Source: Dictyophora rubrovolvata (lineage: Eukaryota > Basidiomycota > Agaricomycetes > Phallales > Phallaceae). Taken from it: a stretch of 64,000 bases of DNA. The stretch lies in the NCBI GenBank assembly GCA_029959195.1, contig CP114119.1, forward strand, positions 310,001-374,000, written 5' to 3'. Both the position numbers and the translations under genes were made by a program. Positions 1 to 13,697 of this stretch are shown here, in pieces; the stretch's first letter is position 1; each line of letters begins with the position of its first letter. Below the pieces are notes generated by a model. The model had not been told where the DNA came from. It did not search any database and saw only the letters and a list, made by a program, of their open reading frames with translations.

Positions 1-3000
1 AGACGCCTGGATCATATTTTCGACGAATGAGAAAGCCATGGAGAGACGAGGCCTAGCATCCATTTTTGTTACAAAGAGAAAGAAGGGAGGATGATTCAGA
101 AGTGAGTTGAAGTAACCCTTGATGATATGACACGTAAAACCGCGTGTTTTAAAAGGATTTCTACAGCCAGATTATTTGACTCGGTCAGAGAAGAAATTGT
201 GGTTAGTTGAGATAAACGTGACAACATTGTTGGCATGAGTCTCAATAAATAGCTCAAGGGTCTGCGGTCGGCGATAAAACATGTTTTTCCCGGTGATCGG
301 AGGTTCTAGATGGGCTTGAAATTCTCCAAAAGAGAAATGAAACTGCGGGTATGTTCATCTTTATGACTGGAACAGTGAAAAAGACCTAAAAGTACACTTT
401 AGAAGTTAAATTTAACTGGCTTGCATAGGATAAGTGCGGCGGACGCGGCTTAAATTTTAATAGTAGATTTTTTTTCGGGACTTACGTCAATTACCCGGAG
501 GGATGTATAGCAAGCACATCGGAGAACGTCAGACTTCAGTGAAAGGCTCCGGTGAAAGGCAAGTGAAAGGAGATATAGAGTCTAATAGGTTGGGATACAT
601 CGACGCCGTGGAATAACTTATTTCCAGCTTTTTGCCAGGTTCCGAGTCTGCGAGATTGTTAAAGAAAAGCTTTCATCCGTCAAACTCACTAGATTGTTCA
701 ACGTGGTGCACACTGGTTCACAATCCGCATGTGCGGTTGCGATGATGGCGCTAGTGCCAGCCAATCGGCCGGCAGCCGATAAAACACAGCTCAACTCAGC
801 TCACAGTCCGACTCCGAGCCGATACGTGTCACCGGCCGGCCCTAACCTCCCAATTATATAACCTTAAACTTTTCAAGTGCTTCAAGTTGCCCCGATGTGC
901 ATTGCACACATACAAATGCAAATGCATTCAGGTCCAGACAACTGTGCAGAGCTGTGAACACTCCAAGTTTCATGTTTGTGATACGTATCCGTTCTGATTC
1001 TTCCGCAAAAATTCAACATCCCTTGTCCCTAGGGCCTAGAGTTTGTACCGCTGCCTGGGTCTATCACAAGTAAAGTTGCAATGGATAGGACGACCTAATC
1101 TGGTACGGAGTGCATAGAATGACCGTTGAGCCTTCGAGGGGACAGACCGCATATACTCCCATTCATCTTGGAAAAATGAAAAACTCATTCATTACAGAAG
1201 AAAAATTTCCCGGCGGACGAATCGTTCCCCCGGCAGGTGGGTGACAAACAAATATCCGGAATAAACAGGGTTACCCACTGATTATACCGTCCATTTCGGA
1301 TAGTACAGCCGTTTCTTCCCTAATTTCAACAGAAGAATTCGAAGTTGACCACTTCGTCGTCGACGTGTCGATGATACAGAACATTCAATCCATTGGATAG
1401 AAAAGCAGGATAAGAAAGTGATAAATAAATCACCCGTTTGAGAACATAATTAGAACTCGAACTCGGAAGACCAAAAGATTCAGTGAAATTGAATTATTAG
1501 AATTTCGAATGCCATAAAGGTCTTGGCCTGGGTCTTTCTAAGGAAGACAATAGATTTCATGATATTTGCAATAATTCAATAAATACATCCGCTGGTTATT
1601 TTTAGCTTCAGCATTCGTTGATAAAGCTAATGATGGATCAATTGAAACCCTTTTTTTGAACGTGCGCGCGAAGATGAAGTTTGGTTAGCGCTACTGATGG
1701 AATGTGATCTGCGCTTGTTTCTGGTTATGACCCTACAATTAAATTAACCATAACGGATGCATGGAACATGCTAAATAATAAGTCTGAAGTCTATCGGCAT
1801 TATTCATGAACCTATTTTGAATAAATGACAGGCCGGTCAAGATATATGAAATGTAGCTCGAACTCAGGTTTACTCTTAGTAAGACAGTCAGACTCACTTT
1901 CTAAATTTTTCTAAATTTTCTTCCTTACCTGTATAGACACCAGCCCTATGAAATAACGCCCAAACTTCCCTTCTTTGATTGATTTAGCGTCAATGTTTCT
2001 GGGCAAACCAGAACCAGTTGCAATTATGTATATGTGTACACACGAATTCCTGACCCTTAGTACTCCCTATAAATACATATTTAACTAGCGGAGTTCCGTT
2101 AGACATCATCGCGTCGTCTAATTTGAAAATCGACGTTGGTCTTCAAGTTGGAAGTTGGAATTTCCAGCCTAGCATGCAGGGTTAACGTTGACTACGTATA
2201 CAAGTTACTACATATGTATCTGCACGACAACATAGCACTAATATGTAGTGATGCATCATGTTATTAGACTGTTAAGAGGTTTTTAAAGTAATCAAAGCAA
2301 ATTTCCGCGAGATACAAGTTTTTTTCCCTACTCACCTGAGTCATATGCGATTAGATCTCTAATGCACTCAACTGTTACTTACAAACCTGTTGTTTGATGT
2401 AATGTAAACACAAGTCGGCATTTGCCAAAAGAAAAAGATTTGTCAGAGCGTCGTAAGTGAAAAAGGCTCGGACGACGGAGCGCCCGGAGATCAGCTCAGA
2501 AAAGGCCACCTCGTTGACATGTCACGGCATTAAAACCGAGTCGAGATGTTAAGAGAATTGAGTGTAAAAAATTATTTGGCTGAAGAAACAAGGTTTGGAC
2601 ACTGCTATTTTCATCAGTTTTAGGACGGAGAACGGAGAACGGAGGACGGAAGACGGGAGAAAAGACCTCGGCGGTTCAGGCTCGACTTGAATGGCGAACG
2701 CTGTATATACATACCTCGTGGCAATATATCAATAGAATTGAGGCTTTCAGCCAGAGGGTTTGAAACCTGTCAAAAAAGTCTATTAACTTTAGTGTTTGAG
2801 TAAAATTACTGGTGGCTGGAGGTGACAAACACGTACATTAAACGGACTTTTTTTTTCTTCGACCCACGGCGGTAGTGCATTATATTCAAACGTCGGAAGG
2901 AATCAATTAAACACAAGAATTGTCAGAGCCAGAAAAAGAAAGATTAATAGATTTATCATTATGGCACGAGCGCACTTCCAAAGGTAATAAGCGTGAAATT

Positions 3001-3578
3001 CGTACGTAAAACGTCAAAGCACTTGAACTAATTAGCGCTAGCTGGAGCGCTGACGCCAAGCGTCGATCGCGATAAGACGTTCCTTTTCAGCTGAAAAATC
3101 TCCCGTGTGATTCATAGTTACGAGAGAAAACGTCAAATTGGTTGGCATATATTATTGCTAGCATAATGTAATGAATTTGTTCTTCCTATCGTATTCTACC
3201 CTATAAATTCGAGAAAATAACAGATATATGGAATTATTGGTAAAAAGGGGATAATATAGGTATAAAAGCTACTTAATGCGACGTTGTATCAAAGCATGAG
3301 ACTATTATCGTGGAGTATATGATAGTAAAGTTATCGGATATCAGAATAAAATCGACGTTCGAGTTTAACATTCCAAAAAAAAACGTCAAAGTGAAAAGAC
3401 GGCGAGCGAGCACAGAAGTAAAAACGAGAATAACTAAAAGTCGTTGAAGAAAAAAGTTCGTGATGTCCATGCATTGCGACACGAAGAAAAAAAACCACGT
3501 TATCGAGAATGGCGTCCGGAACTAACAGACAAAAAATGAGGGGGTTGTCAAACGAGGGTTATTATTAAACACGGCTAC
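1..3578. other. gene-poor region
   Basis: No reading frame on either strand looks like a known protein or joins into a multi-exon model. The only small-scale structure I see is a purine-rich stretch near 2622-2660 made of repeated GGACGGA/GAACGGA-like units, and GC-rich short repeats around 760-840. It may hold the upstream or downstream region of genes outside the window. Confidence 0.5.
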
Positions 3579-5269
3579 TTACACAACATTTATCGAAGTC
3601 CTAAAAAAACCGCCCATCTTAGTTTTCCAAGTACGCGATGATCCTTGTTGTCTCGGGAATGTAGGAAAGGGATCTGAGCGGGTATAAGAGTGAAATGAAG
3701 GGCGGCACTGGGTGCCATCTGGCCGATCTGTCATATTCACATTGCGTACTGATGTTTGTCGACTAGAACAAGACGTAGGCGGTGATGTAGGCGGTGATGG
3801 TAAGTTGGCATACTGATCCGGGCGATACCAGAAAGGGGATAGGAACGAAGGAGGTGCTGGAATTGTGTAATAATGATCTGGGTTGTTATTATTCGGTGAT
3901 GGCGACATGGGTATGGATGCAAGCGGTGCTTGCGAGTACATTAGTGGTACAGGCTGTGGGGAGAGAGGAACGGTCGAATCGGGTATGGCTGGTATTGTTT
4001 GACTGCGCTTCGAGGTCGAACGGCGATGATGGTGATGGCGATAATAGTATTCTTCTTCTTCAGCTCGGATTTTGAATTTCTCTTGCTGTGGTTGAACGTG
4101 GCGAACATGCGTAGGCGACGACGGTTCGATAGTAGCGTCCAGGAGGGGAACAGCGTCTTTGCGGAATAGCGCGGATAACCTTGTCTTCTTCACGATCATA
4201 CCAGCCGTAGTGCGTATAAGATGCCCTTTCCTTCTCAGTGGAAGACTGTGATAACGGCGACTTTGGTCGTCTTGTTGTGGTGATGGTGGATGACGTTCCT
4301 GTTGCAGAATATCTGATGTAGTGATACGTTGTCGTCCAGTGTCGTCGACTCGTCTAAGTCTAAGTATTTGTCTATGGCACGGTAAATTTGATTCGGGGGT
4401 CGTCACTGGGTTCGTCTCTTCAGAAGAAGTCGTGGAAATCGTAATGGTCGATGTCGTCGAATTATAACTTGACCGTCGTAACAAGGCGGAACGCGCGGAT
4501 GCCGCACGGTTTATCCTGTTGGAACTTGGAGGAACAGAAGCAGGAACTGGAGCAGAAGGAGGAATAAAAGACTTTTGGCATGTCTGATTATATATGACGC
4601 TGACCGCCTGATGCATCAATTCAAAGTAAGCAAAAATGATAAGTGAAAAGAATAAATTAAGCCATGAAAATAAATAATAAGAATAGCCGTCGGCAAGTAT
4701 ACGTATGGCCAATAGCCAACTACTTCCCACGAGGGAAAGAATATAATATGTATGATAAAGCATACATATACGTATATGATGATGCGCACAGCTCTGGACA
4801 AAGCCAAGCTCGACAGATTTCCCGATTTAAATAGAAAAGAAATATCTCCATTGAGATGCAAGGAAAATTTTAAAGAGGCAAAACCGATAAAAGGAAGAGA
4901 GAAAATAACACCAAACACATATATAATGCGATGGTAACAAGGCATGGAAACGCTCACCTTGTCGGGCTTCAGTTTCTCAGCGGCGGCGGCACGTGGACCT
5001 GACATGTGTTGGCCCACAGCGACGGGTGTCATCACCTGTCTACTCGGCTTCTTAAAGCTGTTCGAATAAATCATGTGCACTGGAGCGCTAATCGTACGTT
5101 GTTTTGGCAAACTAGACCAAAACGCGGCGGTACTCTCCGGGCTTGTGGATCTGCACCAAAAACAAATCGGCACCTTGTCGTTTGAGAAAAAACAGACGGG
5201 ACATTCAAATATAGGGCGGTCCTTCTGAACTAGCTGAAGGCGTGGTAGTGATACCGTTGCCCGGAGAGT
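3579..5269 (-). CDS. membrane protein with Cys-pair motif and long disordered tail
   Basis: I do not recognise a family. Two exons are supported: 5269-4958, after a pyrimidine-rich acceptor, and 4793-3579. They are joined at phase 0 with donor GTGAGC. At least 508 residues result. Near the N-terminus there is a double Cys pair (CPVC then CFWC about 13 residues on) that could bind one metal ion. After the intron come hydrophobic segments that look like two membrane helices. The last roughly 320 residues are Ser/Thr/Pro/Arg-rich and low in complexity, with a poly-His run, so probably disordered and cytosolic. The true start is not resolved: at least one more 5' exon probably lies above 5269, and an ATG near 5430 is one candidate but its phase does not fit. 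Confidence 0.5.
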
Positions 5270-5302
5270 CTGTAGCCAAAAAAAAAACGTTCCGTCAGTC
5301 AA

Positions 5303-8300
5303 ATATTGCTACACCACATGATCAGTTGGATTTGGACGAACGCGATGTTTTACTCTCCACTCCCTGCAGTATATCCGCTTAGTTTGTGTTAACCCTGCAC
5401 TCGTTATCGCGTTGTCCTCGTCCTGCATGGACCACGCTTGGCCGTCTGATCGCGAAAATAGGAGTCAGAGAGAGGGAGGGAGATAAAGAATGTAAACAAA
5501 GGGACGGGGAGTCGTATGATCGGGATCGCGTCAGTTCCAAGGGTAAGAGTCGTTACAAATTGTTGAACACCAGGTCACAAGTTATAAAAACCAAAAGTAG
5601 AAAGAAAGAGCACAAAGTGCATTCAGGAAAAAAAAATATAATGGACACACGGCGTCAAGGGGTGAAAGGAAACACGCAAGGCCTTTTTGTTCCGCGTGTT
5701 GGCACGAGTCACAAACCCAAACACGTTCTAGCCCGGGCTATTTGCAATAGATGGTTCCGTATTCAAAGTCAGCGCTACACAACAATTTCGGAAGAGATTT
5801 CATATACTTATCTCTTTGATATGGAACATCATTGCTCAGAATTCGTCGTCATGTCTAATTGGAGAGTTCGAAGTAGAAACTTCGGAGTCTTTATGGCCCT
5901 AGATGTTATTATCTTTCTTCCTCAACTACTAAATTTGCCTTGCCTTGATTAAAAACTCGAGCTGGGGATGAGATGTATCGCACCACGCTCAGGTTCGAAG
6001 TTCGCGTAAGGCCATGGCAATCATAGTAAGCAGGCGCCGTGGAGCCTCGGTATACATACATAATATATTATGTATGTATGGGGAGATTTAATAAACGGAA
6101 TGGATGAGAGGATCACATGATACTCTTCAAGACTGTATGTTCAAAGAGTAGCAGTATTGTCGCGAGAAGTAAGGCATCTTCCTATATAACAAGTGCCATG
6201 ACGTTTGGGGTCGTTGAAGTTGAATGAAATCCACATGTCAATTTACCACCAGTGCCTTTGCGCGTTGGAAGAATACACTGACATGAAATGACGAATAGGC
6301 TGGCGTCACATATGTCTAGAACACCATGTAGAGTAATTCATTTACATTCTGAATTGAGCATACAATAATAATATTACCCATTCAAACAGAAATGTCAAAG
6401 AGATGTACCCACAACGCCAGCATAATGGCATGCCAGAAGTACTCGTAGCTTCAGCCATTGAGTTGTTTGATTGGCAGCCACTTGTTCAGCCATAGGCTTC
6501 AGTAGATGGGCTGGCGTGGAGCAGCAAGGGTTACTCATTGGCCTTCTCGCAGATAATGAATTGAAGCATTTGAAGAGTGATCAGTAATCAACTAGTCTTA
6601 GAAGAGCACTGTACTGAAATCAATTCAGAAGGTGCTATGACTAGGGAGGGGATCGACTCCATGTTCCGAGGTTATAATTGAAGGGGGGTCCAATAGTTCT
6701 AGGTCCCGATTATCTAGTTAGATGATAGATATACCATTAAGGTACGTTCCCTATCAAGGAAATTAATAGTGCACCACATGCTACCGATCATCACGAAGTT
6801 GAAAATAGGAATGTAAAAGTTTATAGTTCTGATGTGTGTAGAAGGAAAGAAGTGATGTGGGGTAAAGATGAGTACAACCCAGAACAGCGCCGGTTTCCGA
6901 AATGTGGTCAGCGATAGGTCGTCAGTACGGTCCTCCGCTTAGGCTCTGTAAAGGCATCGCGTTTTAGGTGACCCTAAGTCGAATGTCGCGTTGCTCTTTG
7001 ACGACGTTCCCAAATTAAATGCACCCTAGAAAATTGCGACAGCATTTCAGTGATAACCATGGCAGTTTGAAACCGCAACAGAATGCACCCAGTTTGCAGA
7101 TGTACGGAGGATCAAAGAATAGCACCACAGGTGAATTTTCCGAGTGTCCGGGTGCTGCAGACAAAGAAAGGACAATTACGGTGGCAGAACTGTTTCCACA
7201 CAAAGCCCAAAACCGAAAGAACCAATTCAAGCGAATCCCGACGGCAGTAAGTCAGCCAGATATACATAGTCAGGCTTGCAGTAACAAAACTATCGAGAAC
7301 CAGTGTTCTACTTCATTGACGCGGTACGGGTTGAGTAACAGGACGAAGCAAATTAAGTCCTCGGAGTTTCAATTTGAGCTCTTCGTGCCAGAACATGGCT
7401 TTATCTTCTCTCACCAAATATGAACTCTGCGCCGCCTTATCCACCAGGAGAGTAAATGGCACTGGACCATCTACGTCCCACAGCCGTCCATAAGTTTCAC
7501 GCTAAGCAACTGGCTCCGGGTATATGGATGTATGAGTGTTCCTCTGATATTTTGAAAGAGACCACGACTTGTTGTGCAGTCGTCAAGATAAGTCAGTAAG
7601 ATGGCCTGATCATATAGCGATAGTGTTTCAATCGCCGAGCAGGAGGCCTCAAGTCGGTGAGAGTGTCGAGACGATTAACGAGCTCCCCAAAGTCATTCCG
7701 GTCACGGTGGCCACGTCAGCGATACATGTCGAGAGTGTGTCGCTTTAAATGTCGCGTGTGATTTAGGGAAGCCATTCGTGTTTTGAAAGCGAACGGTATC
7801 ATTAGCTGCTCCGACGTCGATAGCCTCGAAGAAGAATGTAAGAAAATCGCGATGACCAACGATCTTTCAAAAAGGGAGGGAGGGTACATTTATAGCAACG
7901 CAAACCACAGCTCCTCTATAGCCACTCGGATATAAACATCTTCGTGCTCGAGGTAGGGTCAGGTCCATCACCACTTTGGCGCATTCGATATATTGGGACG
8001 GAGAACAAGATGCTTCGTTCCCTCGTCTGGTCAATCTGATAGCCGCGCAGAAGCTTTGAGCGTATAAGTCCATAACATAGAAAACTGTTCAGACTATTTT
8101 CTTGCTCGTCATCAATCCTAACACCTGCAATAGTCCTCCATTGAAGCTAGCAACTTTCTTCCAGTGTAACAGCGGTATCTTGCGAAACTGAATTGGAGTT
8201 GAAATGACCGAAACGGGTTTAAAAGACCTCCTTTTCTTGGGCAGTATTGAGTTGTCACATCATGTCTGTGTTACAACGCTGCAGATTGAACAAACAGGAG

Positions 8301-9422
8301 AGAGGTAATGGTTAAATACGAAGGTATAAAGGTGGCTTTCGGAGTTTGAATTTCAGACGTCAGCCCTCCGTCTAGTACTCTTTCTCCGTCAATTGTATTT
8401 CTATCTTTCGTCGAATGAAAGTGCCATTTTGAAAGGTAAAGACCGCTGAAGCTGCGAGACAAAGCGAAATGTCTGCAGTAGACCCAGTCGTGAGAGTAGG
8501 AAATAATATTAACCTCAAAGTTGTGTCGCTTCTTATGACGAAGGCTCCTTGAAATCCAGGTAAAAAGTTTTCAAAGTTCTATTTATTTCCTTTGCCCTGA
8601 CGGTAATGTTTTCAGGGCGATTTTCGATTTGTTTTGTTACTTTTGTTACACTAGACTATGGAAGTTTTTTCTTTGTCTAGACTGTCTTTTAAAACGTGTC
8701 GAATTCAACCACTGCCAACATGACCAATCCCGGTACACTGCTGAAGTTGCGAGAAAGTTCCGACAAGAAGTTGAAGCAAAGCATAAACGTTCAAGTGGCT
8801 AATATTGGACTCATTTCGTAAAACAAGCAGAGCATTGAATGACAACTACTAGTATATATTGACACATGTCCTTCAGTTCAGTTTTCACCCATGATGCATG
8901 ACGAGTCAGACACCTGAAATCACCAAAGTTAATCTCCGAGTTCTTCATGCAATATTTCAATGAAAACGTTTTCGATATTTTTAGCCTCATCCGGCGCTTC
9001 TGCTTTAGCAATGGCTGCGCAGCATCGTGGACTCGTGCATCATGATGGATGTTCTTGCCGCTAATTTTTCGAATTTCGTCCTTATTCAAGTCACATTTGC
9101 TGCGTTATTATTCGAAATTTTTAATTACTCAGGTAACTAGCTCCGGCTCGGACAATCAATAAGCAAGCGTTTTGAGTTTGCACTGACCATAATCACTATC
9201 AACAGAAGCGTGACGTAGGACAGCGTAAGCAGGTATGAAGACATTTTACTCATGCTCATCCAAACCCCTGCTCAAATCAACCGGCGATTCCCATATGCCT
9301 GCAGAAGCCCGGACAACTGAGCCCGAGACTCTATTGCCGACTCGGAATGATCGATATTGCTTGCCCCCTACAGTAGCAGGCTGTAGCGTTTACCCATTCC
9401 AATAAGCAAGTATCCAAATAAT
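5303..9422. other. long intergenic stretch
   Basis: Several open frames of 60-190 codons exist here, the longest at 5386-5952 on the plus strand, but none shows a recognisable domain, codon pattern or splice structure. A perfect 28-bp palindrome lies at 6052-6079. The part between 7.0 and 7.8 kb has weakly protein-like frames on both strands and could be a decayed gene or element, which I cannot name. Confidence 0.45.
6052..6079. repeat. perfect 28-bp AT-rich palindrome
   Basis: The sequence is a perfect palindrome centred between 6065 and 6066 and made almost only of A and T. Such sites can extrude or simply arise by microsatellite growth (ATAC/GTAT units). No gene start is close enough to assign a regulatory role. 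Confidence 0.7.
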
Positions 9423-11163
9423 ATGGCCAATCCCAAACTTCGCGTCGCCATTGTGTACGTGATAAGGGCCTGGTGCTATCTTCAGACCTGTTCTAACGAG
9501 TCATTAATAGCGGTGGAGGAATCGGAGGGCTGGTTTTTGCCATTGCATTAGCACCTTTTCATGACATTCAAGTTGATATCTATGAAGGTGCTGCCAAATT
9601 TGAGACGATTGGTGCAGGATTGGCGTTATGGGGAGATAGTGTTACCGTATGCAGAAAGCTTGGTATAGAGGAACACTTGATGACGATTTCACCGGGTGTT
9701 GAAGGTATGTTTGGGGTGTGATGCAGTTGTCTTTGCTATGGCTGTCAGCTGTCTAGATCCCACCTACATGCAGCTGAGAAGGGCGAATCGACCGGAAGGG
9801 CATTACTTTGGGAACATGGTTCTCTCTCGTCCGTCTTTAGTCCTTTTCTCTCAGAACCTATCGACACATCCTTGACACTGTTTTTTGTTTCCTAAAGGCA
9901 CAATGGGGTTCCACAGGGCGGGGTTCCTCGACCTTTTGGTTCAGATCCTCAGTGAGACTGGAAGAGGAAACATCCACTTTGGCAAACGCTGCGTCAGTTA
10001 CTCGCAAAGTGAGAGTAGTGAAGAGGTTACGATTAGCTTCAAAGATGGCAGTACTGCCACTTGTGACTGTCTTATCGGATGTGATGGAATCAAGAGCATC
10101 GTTAGGAAGCAGCTGATCGAGGAGTTAGGCTGGAGTGCTCAAGATCCTGATGTCGATGCGTCTCAATTGCGGTTCACTGGTACAATAGCATACCGTGCTC
10201 TTATCAACCCGGAGAGCCTTGGGGACCATCCTGCACGTAAAGACAAAAAAACTGTAAGCCTGTTAGACTCCGTCCCCATGACGTATCAACATCTGAAGAC
10301 TGGTCTAGTACTGTGGTTCCTACAAGGTAAATAAGTACTCGGCCTTTCGTGTCACTTCCTGATGCTTGAATCGGACCATCACAGCACCTTGTTTCCTACC
10401 CAGTCGCAGGTGGAAAATTCATCAATTTCATCGGATACTCAAGTAACCCAGCTCGGCGTGACGAATGGAAGAACGGACCCTGGACACTGGACGAAGACGG
10501 CAGTGAAGTCCTGAAGGAGTTTAGTGATTTTGAAGCTGAAGTGCAAGCTATGTTACGCGTACTATTTTCCAAAGTTCTTTTCAAGAGTCGTTAGTTGTTT
10601 TTGAAACGCGTTTCAGGCAGCTGATAAAACGTCAAGATGGGCTTTGTACGAGGTCGACCCTTTGCCGCATTGGTTCAACGGTTGTGTAGCCGTGTTAGGT
10701 GATGCGGTACGATTATGTTTGCATTTAAAAAGAGAATATTTCATATGACGATAATAAAAAGGCGCATGCAATGTCCCCTTTCATAGGTTCCGGAGGTGGT
10801 CAAGTCATTGAGGTACGACCCTCTTCGTCCGCGCCATCCATGTACGTTCCTTCTAACGTCGTGTAACGCCAGGACGGATACGTACTCGCACAATTGCTCG
10901 GTAACCCAGAGGTTACACGAAAGGATATACCCCACGTCCTGCGTAGTTATGAATTCATAAGGAAAGAGCGAGCTGAAAAGGTCCTGAAATGTACTCGAGA
11001 AGCCAAATGCGCTTTTGAGTCATTAGACGAGTATACCGACGCAAGTGATGAGCATATTGAACGAGGCATCAATGGGCTTACCAACTGGCTGTGGCAAGGG
11101 AAGCTTGATCTGGATGAGGAAATATCGAGAGGGAAAAGAGAGTTTGAACGTTTGCGAAGTTGA
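9423..11163 (+). CDS. FAD-dependent monooxygenase (salicylate hydroxylase-like), copy 1
   Basis: Group A flavoprotein monooxygenase (PF01494 type), which hydroxylates aromatic or enol substrates using NAD(P)H and O2. Eight exons: 9423-9454, 9511-9704, 9757-9828, 9898-10326, 10404-10558, 10617-10706, 10762-10812, 10873-11163, giving 437 residues, usual for the family. Visible motifs: dinucleotide-binding GGGIGG directly after intron 1; the middle motif CLIGCDGIKSIVR; and FAD-ribityl motif GDAAHAMSPFIGSGGG, split by an intron after GDA. No signal peptide, so cytosolic. The end of exon 3 is the least certain: 9828 keeps the frame, whereas the GT at 9819 does not. It is diverged from copies 2 and 3 and lacks their 18-nt mini-exon. 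Substrate unknown. Confidence 0.88.
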
Positions 11164-12285
11164 AGGCAGAATAAGGAATGAAAAAGAACGGCTATAGCCC
11201 TTAGAGGGTTCGTCGTGAATCATTTCTATAAAGTGTTCTAACTTATTAGCGTATAAAATTGGTGAATAAAACGTAGTCTGTTACCTGGGAAGTCTTTATG
11301 GTGTCTGGCTCTACCAGCAAAAGGGGTTACACAATACCGATATTGTGTATATCAAAGAATGTGACCGAAAAAAAACTGGACATGAGGAGAGCTGACGTGC
11401 GAGAAGAGCTCCAGTTCTGAGCGGATCCGGACTAAGGCAGAAAAAGGCCCGGGCTCTACGTTTTTACTAGCGCCAGTGCAGCAGAACTGAGGCCCCGTCC
11501 AACGTTCACATTAACCTAAAAAAATGTTTTCAGGCATGGCAACGGAAAATTTAAAGAAGAACCTAATCCATCGGATTCGGATAGAATTAGCGCTGCGAGG
11601 GGGGATTGCAACCTTTGAGATGTCCGAGTTTATTGATCTTTTCAATTTGCCAATAAATTCTCGTAAATGGTTTGGCTGTTTGTGAAAAGGCCTCAAGCTC
11701 CTTTTAATGAAGAAAATCTATTCAATATATTAGACTAAATGAACGAACAAATCCCGTGGGCTTCTTAAAGTGATTTGGCAAAATACCCTCGGCGTGGCGT
11801 CAGCTGATTTCACTCTTGCATGCGTCTTCCACACTTGTATATGTACTGAAGCCTACATTTTCTTTCCGAGCGGACTCGGGGGGTGATCAATTATATTGAA
11901 CGTCATAGCATGGGAGTATTAATCTTGGCAAATCATTTGAATATATGAATGCATAGTAGTCCGGATCCTCAAATAGTAACCCGGAAAGGTCGGCGATAGC
12001 AATTTAAATGGCACTTCGACTAGAACTAGGCTAGCATGGCTCAGTTGTCATAACTAAGAACATGAATTATGCAAACAGCCCACAAGCCATACTTACTGAA
12101 TAAACTCACAAAATTCGCACAAACGTCACATACACGAAAGAACTTCGGAACGGAGTGACTTAGTGACAAGGCAATGTCACGTTGAAAATCCCCCGTCGCA
12201 TCCCACGCTGATGTCAACAAACGCCCAGGTTTCTCGGTTCTACCGGTACTTTCTTCGTCGCGGTATCAGGCTGCTGAGCTCGACA
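11164..12285. other. intergenic
   Basis: No gene seen. The right end holds the 5' region of the aldo-keto reductase. An in-frame upstream ATG at 12211 could extend that protein by 25 residues with a basic, Arg-rich sequence that could be a mitochondrial presequence. Confidence 0.5.
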
Positions 12286-13697
12286 ATGTCAATTGCAAAA
12301 GCCGACGGAAGGTTATCTATCGCTTCCCGGGTGAAAGTAATTCTTTTTCTCGACTTAGTCAAAACTTTTGAATAAGTGGAAATCTGTCAGTTAAACGATG
12401 GGATCGAAATGCCCATTTTAGGTTTAGGTGAGTGCATATCAACTAACTGTGCAGCGTGTGCTGCAATTCTAGACCTGTAATTAAAGTTTTCCAAAGGCGT
12501 TTACGAGATGACTGAGGCTGAAACTGAGAGAAGCGTGTTCAACGCACTTGAGGTTAGACTTACGCGCCGTAGAAAACATGCTCTCACGTAGTTTTCGGAC
12601 AGGCTGGATATCGGCTTATCGTTCAGTATTAAATGCTATTAGCTCATATTTTCTTCTGAAATCATCGTAGGATACCGCAGAATGGTATGAAAACGAAAAA
12701 GGTGTGGGAAGAGGAATTCGACGGTTCTTGGCCGCACACCCTGAGATTCCTCGCACCAATTTGTTCATCGAGACAAAGCTGAAGTCCAACAGGGGGTATG
12801 ATCATGCCAAGAAAAAGTTTGCGAAAAGTTTGCGCAATCTTGGTTTAGAGTTCGTTTATATATAGCTTCTAATATCTCGTCTAAAGCCACGATCTAGATA
12901 TGTCGACATGTACCTGATCCACTCGCCTCTTGGAGGTCCTGTTATGCGAGAGGAGTCCTGGCGGGCACTGTTAGACCTGAAAAAATCAGGACTTGCGAAA
13001 AGCGTTGGAGTGAGTAATTTTGGGACACAACACCTGAGGGAAATTACCACAAAGTTGCCTCAAGAACAGTGGCCATCCATCAACCAAGTGAGACCGTTAT
13101 TTTTGTAAGACTCTTCCAATGAACGTATGTCCCTAACGCTTTAACAGATTGATGTTCATCCATTTATGAGACATCAAGATATCGTGGACTTTTGTCAAGA
13201 ACACGGAATCTTTATTCAAGTAAGCACAGAATTTGGTTGGTCGGCTTACATTTGAATTGAAGAGAGTACAAATTTGTAAGACTTGGGGACCACTCGCCAG
13301 GGGAATGCGGTTGAACAATGCTCGTATCAAGGAAGTAGCAAAGAAACATGACAAGACGCCCGCTCAAATATTTCTGCGATGGAATCTCCAGAAAGTGCGT
13401 TTGTGATTGATCTTCATGTCATCTGGTCCGTGAACCGGCTCATCATCCATCTCCCTATCCACAGGGGCATGCCCCGATTCCGAAAAGTGTTCAAAAGGAA
13501 CGTATTCTTGAAAATGCAAAGATTTTTGATTGGGTATTATCAGACGAAGATATGGCCTATTTAGAAAATTTAAACGAAGGTGAAATGAGTTTCTCAGCTT
13601 TCATTTTTATAATCACAGACTCATTCTCGATGTACATATTTCTTCTTTGGTTTGTACAGATCTTGTGACCGATTGGGACGTTACCATGGTGGACTAA
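12286..13697 (+). CDS. aldo-keto reductase
   Basis: NADPH-dependent reductase of the AKR superfamily that reduces carbonyls to alcohols; closest in pattern to fungal 2,5-diketogluconate-reductase-like AKRs. Exons used: 12286-12330, 12391-12427, 12497-12552, 12603-12620, 12671-12853, 12887-13087, 13148-13219, 13281-13394, 13465-13579, 13660-13697; 292 residues. The catalytic tetrad is visible: Asp and Tyr in IDTAEWYENE, Lys in ETKLKSN, His in LIHSPLGG. The cofactor-binding end is seen in IPKSVQKERILENAKIFD. It lies between two monooxygenases, so it may act on the same substrate. Oddities: an 18-nt mini-exon, and an implied intron of only 33 nt at 12854-12886, where the model may be wrong. An upstream start at 12211 is possible. 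Confidence 0.88.

Noticed and set aside
5386-5952. Plus-strand frame of 188 codons
   Set aside because: Lys/Arg-rich with no conserved block, signal or splice partner; composition looks like random sequence.
7019-8073. Weakly protein-like frames on both strands
   Set aside because: I tried to read them as element or enzyme remnants, but no motif of any named family appears.
9819-9820. Donor at 9819 for monooxygenase copy 1 exon 3
   Set aside because: It puts the next exon out of frame; 9829 keeps the frame and gives a 69-nt intron.
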